Origin: PoT sp049331405
GTDB lineage: Bacteria; Planctomycetota; Planctomycetia; Isosphaerales; Isosphaeraceae
Reading direction: 5' to 3'
Assembly: GCF_049331405.1 (NCBI RefSeq)
Contig: NZ_CP186274.1
Span: 6,014,001 to 6,078,000 of the forward strand
Length of the DNA stretch: 64,000 nucleotides
Positions within the stretch are counted from its first letter, which is position 1. The number at the start of each line of letters is the position of its first letter. Both the position numbers and the translations under genes were made by a program. Below the pieces are notes generated by a model. It was given only the letters and a program-made list of their open reading frames with translations, had not been told where the DNA came from and made no database searches. Below, in pieces: positions 1 through 8,656 of this stretch.

Positions 1-1
1 C

Positions 2-1597
2 GGGCTCGGCCTGGTCGGTCTGGCCGCCCATGGGACTTGCGTACAGGCGACGGAGTCTAAGAGCCATGGCAAGGTCGTGATTAATGACCTGAGCCCCGTT
101 GCCCCGTCCGAACGATTCGTAGGGCGATCGCCGTTGCATGAAGTTTATCGGATAAAAATGCACGTACCAGATGCGACGGGTCACGATTGGCTGTTGCTCG
201 AAGATTGGGAGGGGAACGAACGAGGCTATGTTCCTTCTGAGTATCTTAAAACTTATGATGAAGCCTTTGATTTTTATACCCAAAAGATTCGCACAAATCC
301 CAATCAGGCCGAACCTTATTTGAGACGAGGGTATTTGTGGTTTGATCGGAACGAGTACTCGATTGCCTTGATGGATTTCGAGAAAGCCCTCGAACTTCAG
401 CCTGGTTACCCCGAAGCATATCAGGCGCGAGGGTATCTCCATTATCAACAAGGCAGCCCCAGGATTGCCGACGACGACTACGCGATGGCACTTCGATTCG
501 GGGGGTCGAATGCGCGACTCCATGCGGGGATCGGTGATGCGCGGCTCGCCATCGCCAAGACATCGAAGGTCGCGAGTGATTTGGACCTGGCGATACAGCA
601 ATTCACCATTGCTCTTCAACTCGACTCGAACTTGACTCGGGCCTACCTCGGTCGAGCTAAGGCCTATCTCGAAAGAGATCACGTCGACGATGTCATGAAG
701 GCGAAGGAAGATCTCGACAAGGCCATTCGCAGTAACGACAAATGGGCGCCGGCTTATGCCGCACGTGGCCTCTACTTTCTTCGCCTCAAGGATTATGCCC
801 ATGCTGAGGTGGATGCCTTGAAGGCGAAGGAGCTAAACCCTAAGAATTCATTGGCTCTCCGCCTCCTGGGGGCCGTTCAGGCCAAGAAGGATCATGCGTG
901 GGCGCTGAAAAGCCTCGACGAAGCCGTCAAGCTCGATCCGAAGGATGCCGAAGCCTATCTCGATCGAGGTCGGGTCCATGCATCGCAGGGCAAGTTGGAT
1001 CTGGCGGTGAAGGACTTTGAGAAAGCGGCCTATTATGATCGGTTGAACCCCGCCCCACTCGTAGAACTCGGTTCGGCGCATTTCCTCAAGGCCATGAGTC
1101 AGCAGAAGCCGCCGAAAAAGGATCCCGGCAATAACGCGAAATCTGATCCGAAGCCCGACTTTTCGTCCGTCGAGCTCCATTTTGCTCAGGCGCTTCGACT
1201 CGATCCGCAATTCGCCCCGGCTTTCGTTGGTCGTGGCAAGCTCCGCGAGGCCCAGGACCGTCCTGAAGAAGCATTGAACGACCTGACCACGGCGGTCTGG
1301 CTCGATCCTAAACTAGGGGAGGCCTATCTCGCTCGCGCCTTGTTGCTGGCCAATTGCTCGGAGGAAAAATTCCGCAATCCGAAGCTTGCACTGGCGATGG
1401 CCCAACGCGGCGAGGAGCTCATCGGCAAGGACGACCCGAGGGTCATGCAGACGCTGGCCGAGGCCTATTTCTCAGTCGACGACTACGCCAATGCCGTGAA
1501 TTATCAGAAGGAATATATTGCGACGTCGGTCGGTGCGAAGGACCCCGGTGCGCAGGACCGTCTCAAGGTATTTGAGGCGAAGTTGCCCAAGTCATAA
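2..1597 (+). CDS. Secreted SH3-like/TPR protein, 5' end outside the window
   Basis: The reading frame is open from base 2 to the stop at 1597. The first in-frame start codon is a GTG at 77, but its only purine-rich stretch is about three bases away, too close to serve as a ribosome site. The codons before it encode a hydrophobic stretch (LGLVGLAAHGTC) that reads like the end of a signal peptide, so the true start is probably upstream of the window. An SH3-like segment (ending GYVPSEYL) is followed by many TPR-type repeats of the form 'A..RG......Y..A..D...A..LDP'. It is probably a periplasmic or surface scaffold for protein-protein contacts; no enzymatic motif is visible. It lies 205 bp upstream of the patatin-like gene on the same strand. 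Confidence 0.8.
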   Translation, partial: GLGLVGLAAHGTCVQATESKSHGKVVINDLSPVAPSERFVGRSPLHEVYRIKMHVPDATGHDWLLLEDWEGNERGYVPSEYLKTYDEAFDFYTQKIRTNPNQAEPYLRRGYLWFDRNEYSIALMDFEKALELQPGYPEAYQARGYLHYQQGSPRIADDDYAMALRFGGSNARLHAGIGDARLAIAKTSKVASDLDLAIQQFTIALQLDSNLTRAYLGRAKAYLERDHVDDVMKAKEDLDKAIRSNDKWAPAYAARGLYFLRLKDYAHAEVDALKAKELNPKNSLALRLLGAVQAKKDHAWALKSLDEAVKLDPKDAEAYLDRGRVHASQGKLDLAVKDFEKAAYYDRLNPAPLVELGSAHFLKAMSQQKPPKKDPGNNAKSDPKPDFSSVELHFAQALRLDPQFAPAFVGRGKLREAQDRPEEALNDLTTAVWLDPKLGEAYLARALLLANCSEEKFRNPKLALAMAQRGEELIGKDDPRVMQTLAEAYFSVDDYANAVNYQKEYIATSVGAKDPGAQDRLKVFEAKLPKS

Positions 1598-1736
1598 TTG
1601 GCGCTACTGTTCCCACTAAGACTTCGAATCCAGCCACACCCGATGGCTTCCGAACGCTTTCTAACCCTTCCGACGAACCAGCGGGATCGTACGAACACGG
1701 GGCGATGTTGCCCCGGGCGTCCGCTCCCCGGCCTCT

Positions 1737-1757
1737 CGGCCTTCCGCGCGAAGGCCG
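1737..1757. other. GC-rich hairpin between TPR gene and patatin gene
   Basis: A perfect 8-bp inverted repeat (CGGCCTTC / GAAGGCCG) with a 5-base loop lies 46 bp before the lipase start. It lacks a T-run, so it may be a weak terminator or a leader structure. Only the inverted repeat is directly seen. Confidence 0.35.
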
Positions 1758-1802
1758 GGAGGATTGACTCGCGAGTGGTCGCGCCCTCCGAAGGAAGATT
1801 CC

Positions 1803-4800
1803 ATGGCCCATCTCTCGGCAGCGGAAGTTATCCTAAAAGAGCTTGTTGAGGTGCGACTGCGGCGTGAGCAGTTCATCAACCCTAAGGAGCCGTCGAAACT
1901 ATCCGGGGTTCAGGACTACGACAAACTCGACGTTAAAGTCGAAGCGCGTCGCAAGGATCTCGAGAAAGACCAGGAGGAGCGTCGTAAGGAGCGCGAGAAG
2001 GACCTGAAGAAGCGTCTCAAGGAATACGAGGACAGGAAGGCGGAGCAACTCAGACTTTCCAACCCGCCAGGAACGCCATCTAACGCCGAGTCACCAGGAA
2101 CGCCGCTCAACGCCGAGTCACCGGGAACGCCGCTCAACGCCGATTTTCAGCTGACGATTTCCAGGCTCGAGGCGCTCGAGCTACACACCGTGGGGCTCTC
2201 CATCTCAGGGGGTGGGATCCGTAGCGGCACGTTCGCCGTCGGATTTCTCCAAGGATTGGCACAACTCCGCCTGTTGAGCCGCATCGACTATCTCTCGACG
2301 GTCTCGGGTGGCGGCTATGCCGGAGCCTGGTTGGCCGCCTGGTTGAAGCGCGAGGGGAACGTCCTCGACGTCGAGCGGCAGCTCGATCCGAGTCGAGTCC
2401 GGAACGCCAAGGCCGATCGAGTCCTGCTTCAAGGATCTCAGGTCGTCGACGAAGAACCCGAGCCGTTGCATCACCTGAGGGAGTATAGCAGTTATCTCAC
2501 GCCCAGGCCCGGGATCATGACGACCGACACCTGGACGATCCTCTCGATCTGGCTCAGGAATGTCGCCATCAACATGCTTGTCTTGTTGCCGATGGCGCTG
2601 ATGCTTGTTCTCCTCGCCAGGATCGTCGTCAAGCTCTACATTTTGTTCAATCCTCCCTCGCTCGATGCCGACCCCATCTCCAACTGGTTCTCCATGGGGA
2701 TGGCAGGGTTCGGGCTTCTGCTCGTTATCTGGGCCTTTATCGGGAGTAGCCGCGCCCTCTCGGAATTCCGAGAGGGGGAGAAGAACGCCGTCGGCACCCC
2801 GGAGGGCCATGCTCGTGATCGTCCCTCTTCGATCAAGAAGAAGGCCGTTCGGTGGGTGTTGTGTCTGATGTTCGGCATGCTCCTGGTGACGATACCGCTG
2901 AGGCATGTCATGTGGAGCATAGGCTCGTACTTCGAAGGGGCAACCGGCGGGGAGCGCTGGACGACGAACTTCCTGGTCAACTCGATTACGGATTACATCT
3001 CCGCGAACCTGGGCCTCTTGAGCCTCCCGACCGTCTTGGCGCACAGCCTGGTGTTCGGCGTGCTCATGGCCACAGTGGCCTGCCTTCGATATCACAAATG
3101 GATCACTCTCCTCGTGCTCGTGGGGGCGGCAGCCGTGGCGACGAGCCTGGCCCTGGCCCGCCCCGATGGCCTCCCTCCTGGTCTTGCGATCGCGGCCGTC
3201 TTCGTCGGGCTCCTCCTCCTGGTCACGCTCGCTATTTTCTTCACGTGTGTCGTCCTGAAGCTGAATCGGCCGTTTGGCGCCTACGTCCATGCGGCCTTCT
3301 GGGCCGGCCTCACGGGGGGAGCCTTGATCTGCTGCCTCGCGTATCTGCTCAGGATACTGGAGTCTCAGGCTTATCACGGTTTGACGGCGACGATCGTCCC
3401 TCCCCTGGGCGTATTGATCTACGTCGTTTCCATCATGGTCGAAGTCGCGTTGCTGAGCCGTTATGTCAACGAGGCCGAACGGGAGTGGTGGGCGAGACTG
3501 AGCGCCATGCTGATGATCGGCTCATTCTCCTGGCTCGGGGTGATGGCCGCGATCCTCTACGTGCCGGCCTTGTTCCTCTGGGCGGGGCCCGTCGTCAAGG
3601 CCCTGCTCGCCTCGGGATGGGTCGTGACCACGATCATCGGGGTCATCTCCGGCCGCAGGGCCACGTTGCAAAAGCCCGACGATAAGGGAGGCGTTAGCCT
3701 GACCTTGATCGCGTTGGTCATGCCGCCAATCTTCCTCGCCGGCCTCCTCGGCTTGATCTCGCTGGTGGTGGCCTATGTGGTCAACATGCCGCCGCTGGCG
3801 ATGCCCGCCGAGGGCGACAATTGGTCCGCCCTCGATCGTTACATGGTGGGGGTCGCGGGGTCGTCCCTCTTCCTCATGGTCAGTTATCTTGTGGCGTCGG
3901 CGATCTTCTATTTGATCGCTAACGCCACGATCGACGTCAATCTATTCTCGCTCCATGCGATGTACGCCAACCGCTTGGTCCGTTGCTACATCGGTGCCTC
4001 TCGCCCGAAATCGCGTTGGCAGGCGAGGTGGGGTGGGAACCACACACCGGAGATGGGCGGAGGGGCCCCCGCCCTCCGGAAGAGTGAGGGATCTGCCGCG
4101 AAGGGGGGTAATCCCGACCCCTTGCAGAAGGAAAGCGACCCGCCCCCTGGCGAGACCGGATCGCATCGGCGACGTCGTGTGAGGGGTGAGATCGCAGATC
4201 TCCATGCGCGGCAAGTTCGCTTGACGAAGTCGATCAGTTCATTGAGGAAGAAGATCGAGGATCTCAATGAACAAAGGACGGCCACGCCGAGCTTGGATGC
4301 CACGCTCGGCCGGCAGGTCGAGGAGTCGGCGAGGCAACTCTACTGGCAGACGACCAATTTGCTGGAAGTCCTTGATCGGCTTTCGGCGAGGTTGGAACCC
4401 GGCCCCGAGCAAGATCGGGTCGAGTTCGAACGACGCAAGAGAGAGGCCGACCTCATCTCCTCTCAAGTCCAACAGCCGCCGAGTAACCCGAACCCCGTCA
4501 CGGGTTTCGACCCCAGGGACGACATCTCCCTCTATGACCTCAGGATCGGCAGGCGTAGCAAGAATGCGTCGGTTTACTGGGGGCCGCATCTCTTGATCAA
4601 TGGGGCCATGAATCTCGTGGCCGGTCAGGAATTGGCCTGGCAGGATCGCAAGTCCGAGTCGTTCGTCATGACGCCGCTGCACTGCGGGTCGAAGGGCGTC
4701 GGTTATGCCGACGTGACCGAGGCGACCACGAGCAACCTGACGCTGGGCCGGGCCATCACGATCTCGGGCGCGGCGATCGACCCGAATATGAGCTTCTACC

Positions 4801-6614
4801 AGTCCTCGGGCCTGACCGCCCTACTGACGATCTTCAACGCCAGGCTCGGCTACTGGATGCAGAACCCTCGATTCGCCGGCTGGACCGCCGAGGGCCCTCG
4901 ATTCGGCGACAGGCTCTCCGCCGAACTCCTCGGGCAGACGAGCGACAGAGACCAGTATGTGCATCTTTCCGACGGGGGCCACTTCGAGAATCTGGGGATC
5001 TACGAGCTGATCCGCCGCCGATGCCGGTACATCATCGCGGTCGACTCCGGCGAGGACGTCGACGCGGCGAGCGACAACCTGGCGAACCTCGTCCGCCTCT
5101 GTCGCATCGACTTCGGGATCAGGGTCGAGCTTGACACCGACCCGCTCAAGGCCCAGGGGCCCGACAGGCTGAGCCGGACCCACCTCGTGATCGGCCGGGT
5201 CCATTACGAGGACGTCGACAACGGCCAGGTCCCCGGGATCATCGTCTATATCAAGATCTCGCTCACGGGGGATGAGCCCTCCGACGTCGAGAAATACGCG
5301 AGCAAGGCCCCGCGATTCCCCCACCAGCCGACCGACTTCCGGCAGTCGTTCACCGAGGAGCAATTCGAGAGCTATCGCGCCTTGGGCGACCACATCGCCC
5401 GCGACGTCTTCTCGGACGCCGTGGCCCGGCTCCGCGAGTCGGATGAGCCGGATTTCAAGACGGAGTGGTTGAAGCCAGAAGACGAGAACATGTACATAAG
5501 GGGTAATCAGCGTTTCTTCTCGGCCCTCCGCGGCCGCTGGGCGTCGCCCCCGGCCGATCATGGCGAGCTCTACCTCACATCGACCAGCGAATGGTCTCGA
5601 CTCCAGACCCAGCTCCGCACGGAGCCGGACCTCGCCGGCTTGAGCCGGGACCTCTACCCGGAGCTGAACCTGGAAGCGGCCGTGGTGCCTCGGCCGCAAG
5701 CCGGCGACGGCGACCGGCTGCGGGCCGAGCTGCATGCCGTCGCGCAGATGCTCCAGATCATGGAGAACGCCTGGGTGGGCCTAGGCCTGAAGGGGCATTA
5801 TGACATGCCGATCGACCGGGGCTGGATGAACGTCTTCCGGCGCTGGAGCGCGACGAAGGCGTTCCTCCGCTCATGGCCGATCCTCCGTCCCGAATTCAAC
5901 CCCGACTTTGTAATCTTCTGCGAGTCCCAACTCCACCTCAGCACTGGTCGGTGGCCCTGGCTCATTAGCCTCGACCGGGAAACCGACAAGGACGCGATGA
6001 GCTTCAACACGAGATCCGTCGCCTGGCTCTCGGAAGAGTTCAGGAGGGAGTGGCCCGATGAGGCCTGGAACCAAGTGCGGAATGCCAGGCGAGATCTCCC
6101 GGCCTTGATCGATCGGACCCGCGACTCGCATGACAATCCGGTCGAATCGTCGGCCGACTTCATCTCGAGTTCGTTGATCGTCCAGGGGCCCGCGGGCGAG
6201 AAGCCGGCAATAGCCTCGGACGACAGATTCGCCTGCGGGATCGTCGTGGTCTGTCACTCGCCGGAAATCATCCCGACGCAGCTTCGGGGGCTCAACCCAT
6301 CCGACCTCCTCGAGCTCTTCGTCTGGATCCGGCGCGCCCATCGTTCGATCGGCCTCGGGTCGAGGTGCATTCGTCAGATCCTGGGCAAACTCGACAAACT
6401 CGGCTCGACCAAGACGTTGATGGTCCGATATCCGAAGCCCGACCGGAAGACGGACCGCGACCTCGAGATGGCGATGTGGAAGAGCTTCTATTCGCTCTAC
6501 GACTTCAAGCCCCTATCTCCCGCCAAGGATGAGACGAAAGTTCCCCCGGAGGAGGAGAATCAGACCATCCTGTACCGCAAGATCGGTGGCAAATCCCAAG
6601 GGGGGACGAAATGA
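1803..6614 (+). CDS. Large membrane-embedded patatin-like phospholipase
   Basis: I place the start at ATG 1803, with an AAGGAAG ribosome site just upstream, rather than the TTG at 1764; this gives 1603 residues. The N-terminus is a charged coiled coil followed by three 9-residue repeats. A patatin fold is indicated by the oxyanion motif SGGGIRSG, the nucleophile serine in STVSGGGYAG (Ser168) and the catalytic aspartate in HLSDGGHFENLG (Asp1057). Between Ser and Asp lie roughly 500 residues with many hydrophobic segments (about residues 230-740) and a charged coiled-coil region (about 770-900), so the catalytic domain is split by a membrane module. The ~550-residue C-terminal part contains no domain I recognise. 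It likely hydrolyses membrane lipid esters. Its stop overlaps the start of the di-heme cytochrome (ATGA), implying translational coupling. Confidence 0.8.
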   Translation: MAHLSAAEVILKELVEVRLRREQFINPKEPSKLSGVQDYDKLDVKVEARRKDLEKDQEERRKEREKDLKKRLKEYEDRKAEQLRLSNPPGTPSNAESPGTPLNAESPGTPLNADFQLTISRLEALELHTVGLSISGGGIRSGTFAVGFLQGLAQLRLLSRIDYLSTVSGGGYAGAWLAAWLKREGNVLDVERQLDPSRVRNAKADRVLLQGSQVVDEEPEPLHHLREYSSYLTPRPGIMTTDTWTILSIWLRNVAINMLVLLPMALMLVLLARIVVKLYILFNPPSLDADPISNWFSMGMAGFGLLLVIWAFIGSSRALSEFREGEKNAVGTPEGHARDRPSSIKKKAVRWVLCLMFGMLLVTIPLRHVMWSIGSYFEGATGGERWTTNFLVNSITDYISANLGLLSLPTVLAHSLVFGVLMATVACLRYHKWITLLVLVGAAAVATSLALARPDGLPPGLAIAAVFVGLLLLVTLAIFFTCVVLKLNRPFGAYVHAAFWAGLTGGALICCLAYLLRILESQAYHGLTATIVPPLGVLIYVVSIMVEVALLSRYVNEAEREWWARLSAMLMIGSFSWLGVMAAILYVPALFLWAGPVVKALLASGWVVTTIIGVISGRRATLQKPDDKGGVSLTLIALVMPPIFLAGLLGLISLVVAYVVNMPPLAMPAEGDNWSALDRYMVGVAGSSLFLMVSYLVASAIFYLIANATIDVNLFSLHAMYANRLVRCYIGASRPKSRWQARWGGNHTPEMGGGAPALRKSEGSAAKGGNPDPLQKESDPPPGETGSHRRRRVRGEIADLHARQVRLTKSISSLRKKIEDLNEQRTATPSLDATLGRQVEESARQLYWQTTNLLEVLDRLSARLEPGPEQDRVEFERRKREADLISSQVQQPPSNPNPVTGFDPRDDISLYDLRIGRRSKNASVYWGPHLLINGAMNLVAGQELAWQDRKSESFVMTPLHCGSKGVGYADVTEATTSNLTLGRAITISGAAIDPNMSFYQSSGLTALLTIFNARLGYWMQNPRFAGWTAEGPRFGDRLSAELLGQTSDRDQYVHLSDGGHFENLGIYELIRRRCRYIIAVDSGEDVDAASDNLANLVRLCRIDFGIRVELDTDPLKAQGPDRLSRTHLVIGRVHYEDVDNGQVPGIIVYIKISLTGDEPSDVEKYASKAPRFPHQPTDFRQSFTEEQFESYRALGDHIARDVFSDAVARLRESDEPDFKTEWLKPEDENMYIRGNQRFFSALRGRWASPPADHGELYLTSTSEWSRLQTQLRTEPDLAGLSRDLYPELNLEAAVVPRPQAGDGDRLRAELHAVAQMLQIMENAWVGLGLKGHYDMPIDRGWMNVFRRWSATKAFLRSWPILRPEFNPDFVIFCESQLHLSTGRWPWLISLDRETDKDAMSFNTRSVAWLSEEFRREWPDEAWNQVRNARRDLPALIDRTRDSHDNPVESSADFISSSLIVQGPAGEKPAIASDDRFACGIVVVCHSPEIIPTQLRGLNPSDLLELFVWIRRAHRSIGLGSRCIRQILGKLDKLGSTKTLMVRYPKPDRKTDRDLEMAMWKSFYSLYDFKPLSPAKDETKVPPEEENQTILYRKIGGKSQGGTK
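2067..2147 (+). repeat. Three 27-bp tandem repeats inside the patatin gene
   Basis: Three in-frame copies at 2067-2093, 2094-2120 and 2121-2147 encode the repeat PGTPLNAES (first copy PGTPSNAES, last copy ending in ADF). They sit between the N-terminal coiled coil and the lipase domain and probably form a flexible linker. Copy number may vary between strains. Confidence 0.9.
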
Positions 6615-8656
6615 TCCTGACGCGTTGGCGGAAGACACTCCTCGGAATGGCCATCGTGGCTGCGGTGCTCGGCCTGGGCCTCTTTGCCCTTGCCAAGCTG
6701 GATGTCCTGAGCGGCGTCTCGCCCCCTCGCCCTCCCAAGGTCGAAGAGGGCAACTTCGTCAGGCTGGCAGAAAAACAAGGTTGGAAGACCAGCCAGGCAG
6801 ATTGGTACCACCACGCCAGCCAGGGGACGCGAATCCTTCCCCTGGATTGGTTCATGAACCTCGAGCAACCTGCTCTCCTCTGGCCCGCCGGCAAACTCAG
6901 CGATTCGGATTATCTCGAGCGTTTCGGCTTCTTGCCGAGTAAGAAGCTTTCCGAACTGAATCCGGGAACGCTGCCGATAGGATTTGCGATCGAAGAGAAT
7001 TTCGACGCTCCTTATGCGGTCCCGCCATCGAACGGGAAGGAGAAGGTCGTCGGCCTGACCTGTGCCGCCTGTCACACGGGCCTGATCAGTTACCAACAGG
7101 GGAGCACGATCAAGTCCGTCTTGATCGAGGGCGGTTCGGCCATGATCAATCTGGCGGCATTTCAGGAGGCTGTCGGTCGGTCACTTGATCTGACCCTGAG
7201 ATCGAGCTCACGCTTCGAGCGCTTCGCCCGTGCTGTTTTGAAAGATAAGGCAGATCAGAAAGGCAAGGACGAACTGAGGGATAGTCTCCAACAGTACCTG
7301 GTCGTCGGGATGAACAACAGGGAGTATGCGCGGGTTCATAAGCTCAACGGGACGGAGGGAGGATTCGGGCGGACCGATGCATTGGGTTTGATCGGGAACC
7401 GCGTCTTCGGTACCACGAAGGTCGACAATCAAGTCGTGCCCGATGCGCCGGTCAATATCCCGCACATCTGGACGGCCCCTTGGTTCGACTGGGTGCAATA
7501 CAACGGGTCGATCCGCATGCCCCTGGTCCGCAACATCGGCGAGGCCCTCGGCGTCGGGGCGCCCGTGAAGCTGGAATCGTTGAACCCCAAAGATAAATCA
7601 CCTTTATACCAATCCACGATCAATCTGAAGAACCTCGCCGCCTTGGAGGATCAGCTCGGGGGCGAGACCGCATCGTGCGGCCTGCAAGCGCCGAAGTGGG
7701 CGGATACAGGGCTGAAACCCATCGATGAACCTCAGAGGGTTCGGGGTGCTGGGCTTTACCATCAGTACTGCAAGAGTTGCCATCTCCGCCCCATCAAGGA
7801 GATTCTAAAGGACTATGCCGCGGAGGAGTGGTGCAGCGATTCCGGCAAATCTATCCTCAAGCTCAAGAAAAGCGACCTCTTCGTGATCGGCACCGATCCG
7901 AATCAGGCGATGAATCTTTACCGTCGAGTTGCCGTCCTCGACGGGAAGACGATATCTGCCGCGAAGGGGCTCTTCGTGGTGACCGAACTCGCCCGAAGGC
8001 GTAAGCTTCAAGATTTCGAAGCTGCCAATGAGGACGTCAGCGAGATTAATTTCAATCGAGACAGGTCTTCGGGCGTTTGCGATTTGGATGAGAATGAGTT
8101 GCTGTCAACTGATTTGATCAATCAGGTGATCCTGCCCAATTTGTATTACAAGGCCCGCCCATTGAATGGCATCTGGGCGACTCCTCCGTATCTGCATAAT
8201 GGCTCGGTGCCGAATCTCTACCAGTTGCTTGTCCCTTGGGACCGTCGAGATAAGGTTTTCTACACCGGATCAACCATGTTCGACGAGAAATACGTCGGAT
8301 ATGAGAAGGATGCAACCTCGGGCTCTTTTCGTTTCGATACGTCCTTGCCCGGCAATGGGAATGGAGGGCATGAGTTCCGTAACCTGTCCATGCAGGAATT
8401 GGAACTCAGTCAGAAACGCCAGGGTGAGGTCGCTAAATATGATCCTCAGGAACGTGAGGCCAAGGCTCTCGAAGTCTCTGTCGACGAGTTCAGGACTTTT
8501 ACGCCCCAGAAGATCAGGGAAAGCTATCGGAAGGCTACCGAGAAGGTGCTAGGTACAAGCGAAGCACCGAAGGCCCATCCGTTCAAGGGGATCATTGGTC
8601 CAGAGTTCACGGACGATGAGCGTTGGGCACTTGTCGAGTATCTGAAGAGCCTTTGA
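6611..8656 (+). CDS. Membrane-anchored di-heme cytochrome c, RoxA/cytochrome c peroxidase-like
   Basis: The 681-residue protein has an N-terminal hydrophobic anchor (about residues 9-28) and two c-type heme motifs, CAACH (Cys151-His155) and CKSCH (Cys387-His391). The C-terminal half contains WATPPYLHNGSVPNL, a segment typical of the di-heme cytochrome c peroxidase/RoxA rubber-oxygenase superfamily, and it ends DERWALVEYLKSL. Family members use c-hemes for peroxide reduction or for oxidative cleavage of polyenes such as rubber; which applies here cannot be told from sequence. The ATG overlaps the patatin stop codon (ATGA), so the two products are probably made together at the envelope. The last 108 bp overlap the convergent ABC permease reading frame. 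Confidence 0.85.
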   Translation: MILTRWRKTLLGMAIVAAVLGLGLFALAKLDVLSGVSPPRPPKVEEGNFVRLAEKQGWKTSQADWYHHASQGTRILPLDWFMNLEQPALLWPAGKLSDSDYLERFGFLPSKKLSELNPGTLPIGFAIEENFDAPYAVPPSNGKEKVVGLTCAACHTGLISYQQGSTIKSVLIEGGSAMINLAAFQEAVGRSLDLTLRSSSRFERFARAVLKDKADQKGKDELRDSLQQYLVVGMNNREYARVHKLNGTEGGFGRTDALGLIGNRVFGTTKVDNQVVPDAPVNIPHIWTAPWFDWVQYNGSIRMPLVRNIGEALGVGAPVKLESLNPKDKSPLYQSTINLKNLAALEDQLGGETASCGLQAPKWADTGLKPIDEPQRVRGAGLYHQYCKSCHLRPIKEILKDYAAEEWCSDSGKSILKLKKSDLFVIGTDPNQAMNLYRRVAVLDGKTISAAKGLFVVTELARRRKLQDFEAANEDVSEINFNRDRSSGVCDLDENELLSTDLINQVILPNLYYKARPLNGIWATPPYLHNGSVPNLYQLLVPWDRRDKVFYTGSTMFDEKYVGYEKDATSGSFRFDTSLPGNGNGGHEFRNLSMQELELSQKRQGEVAKYDPQEREAKALEVSVDEFRTFTPQKIRESYRKATEKVLGTSEAPKAHPFKGIIGPEFTDDERWALVEYLKSL

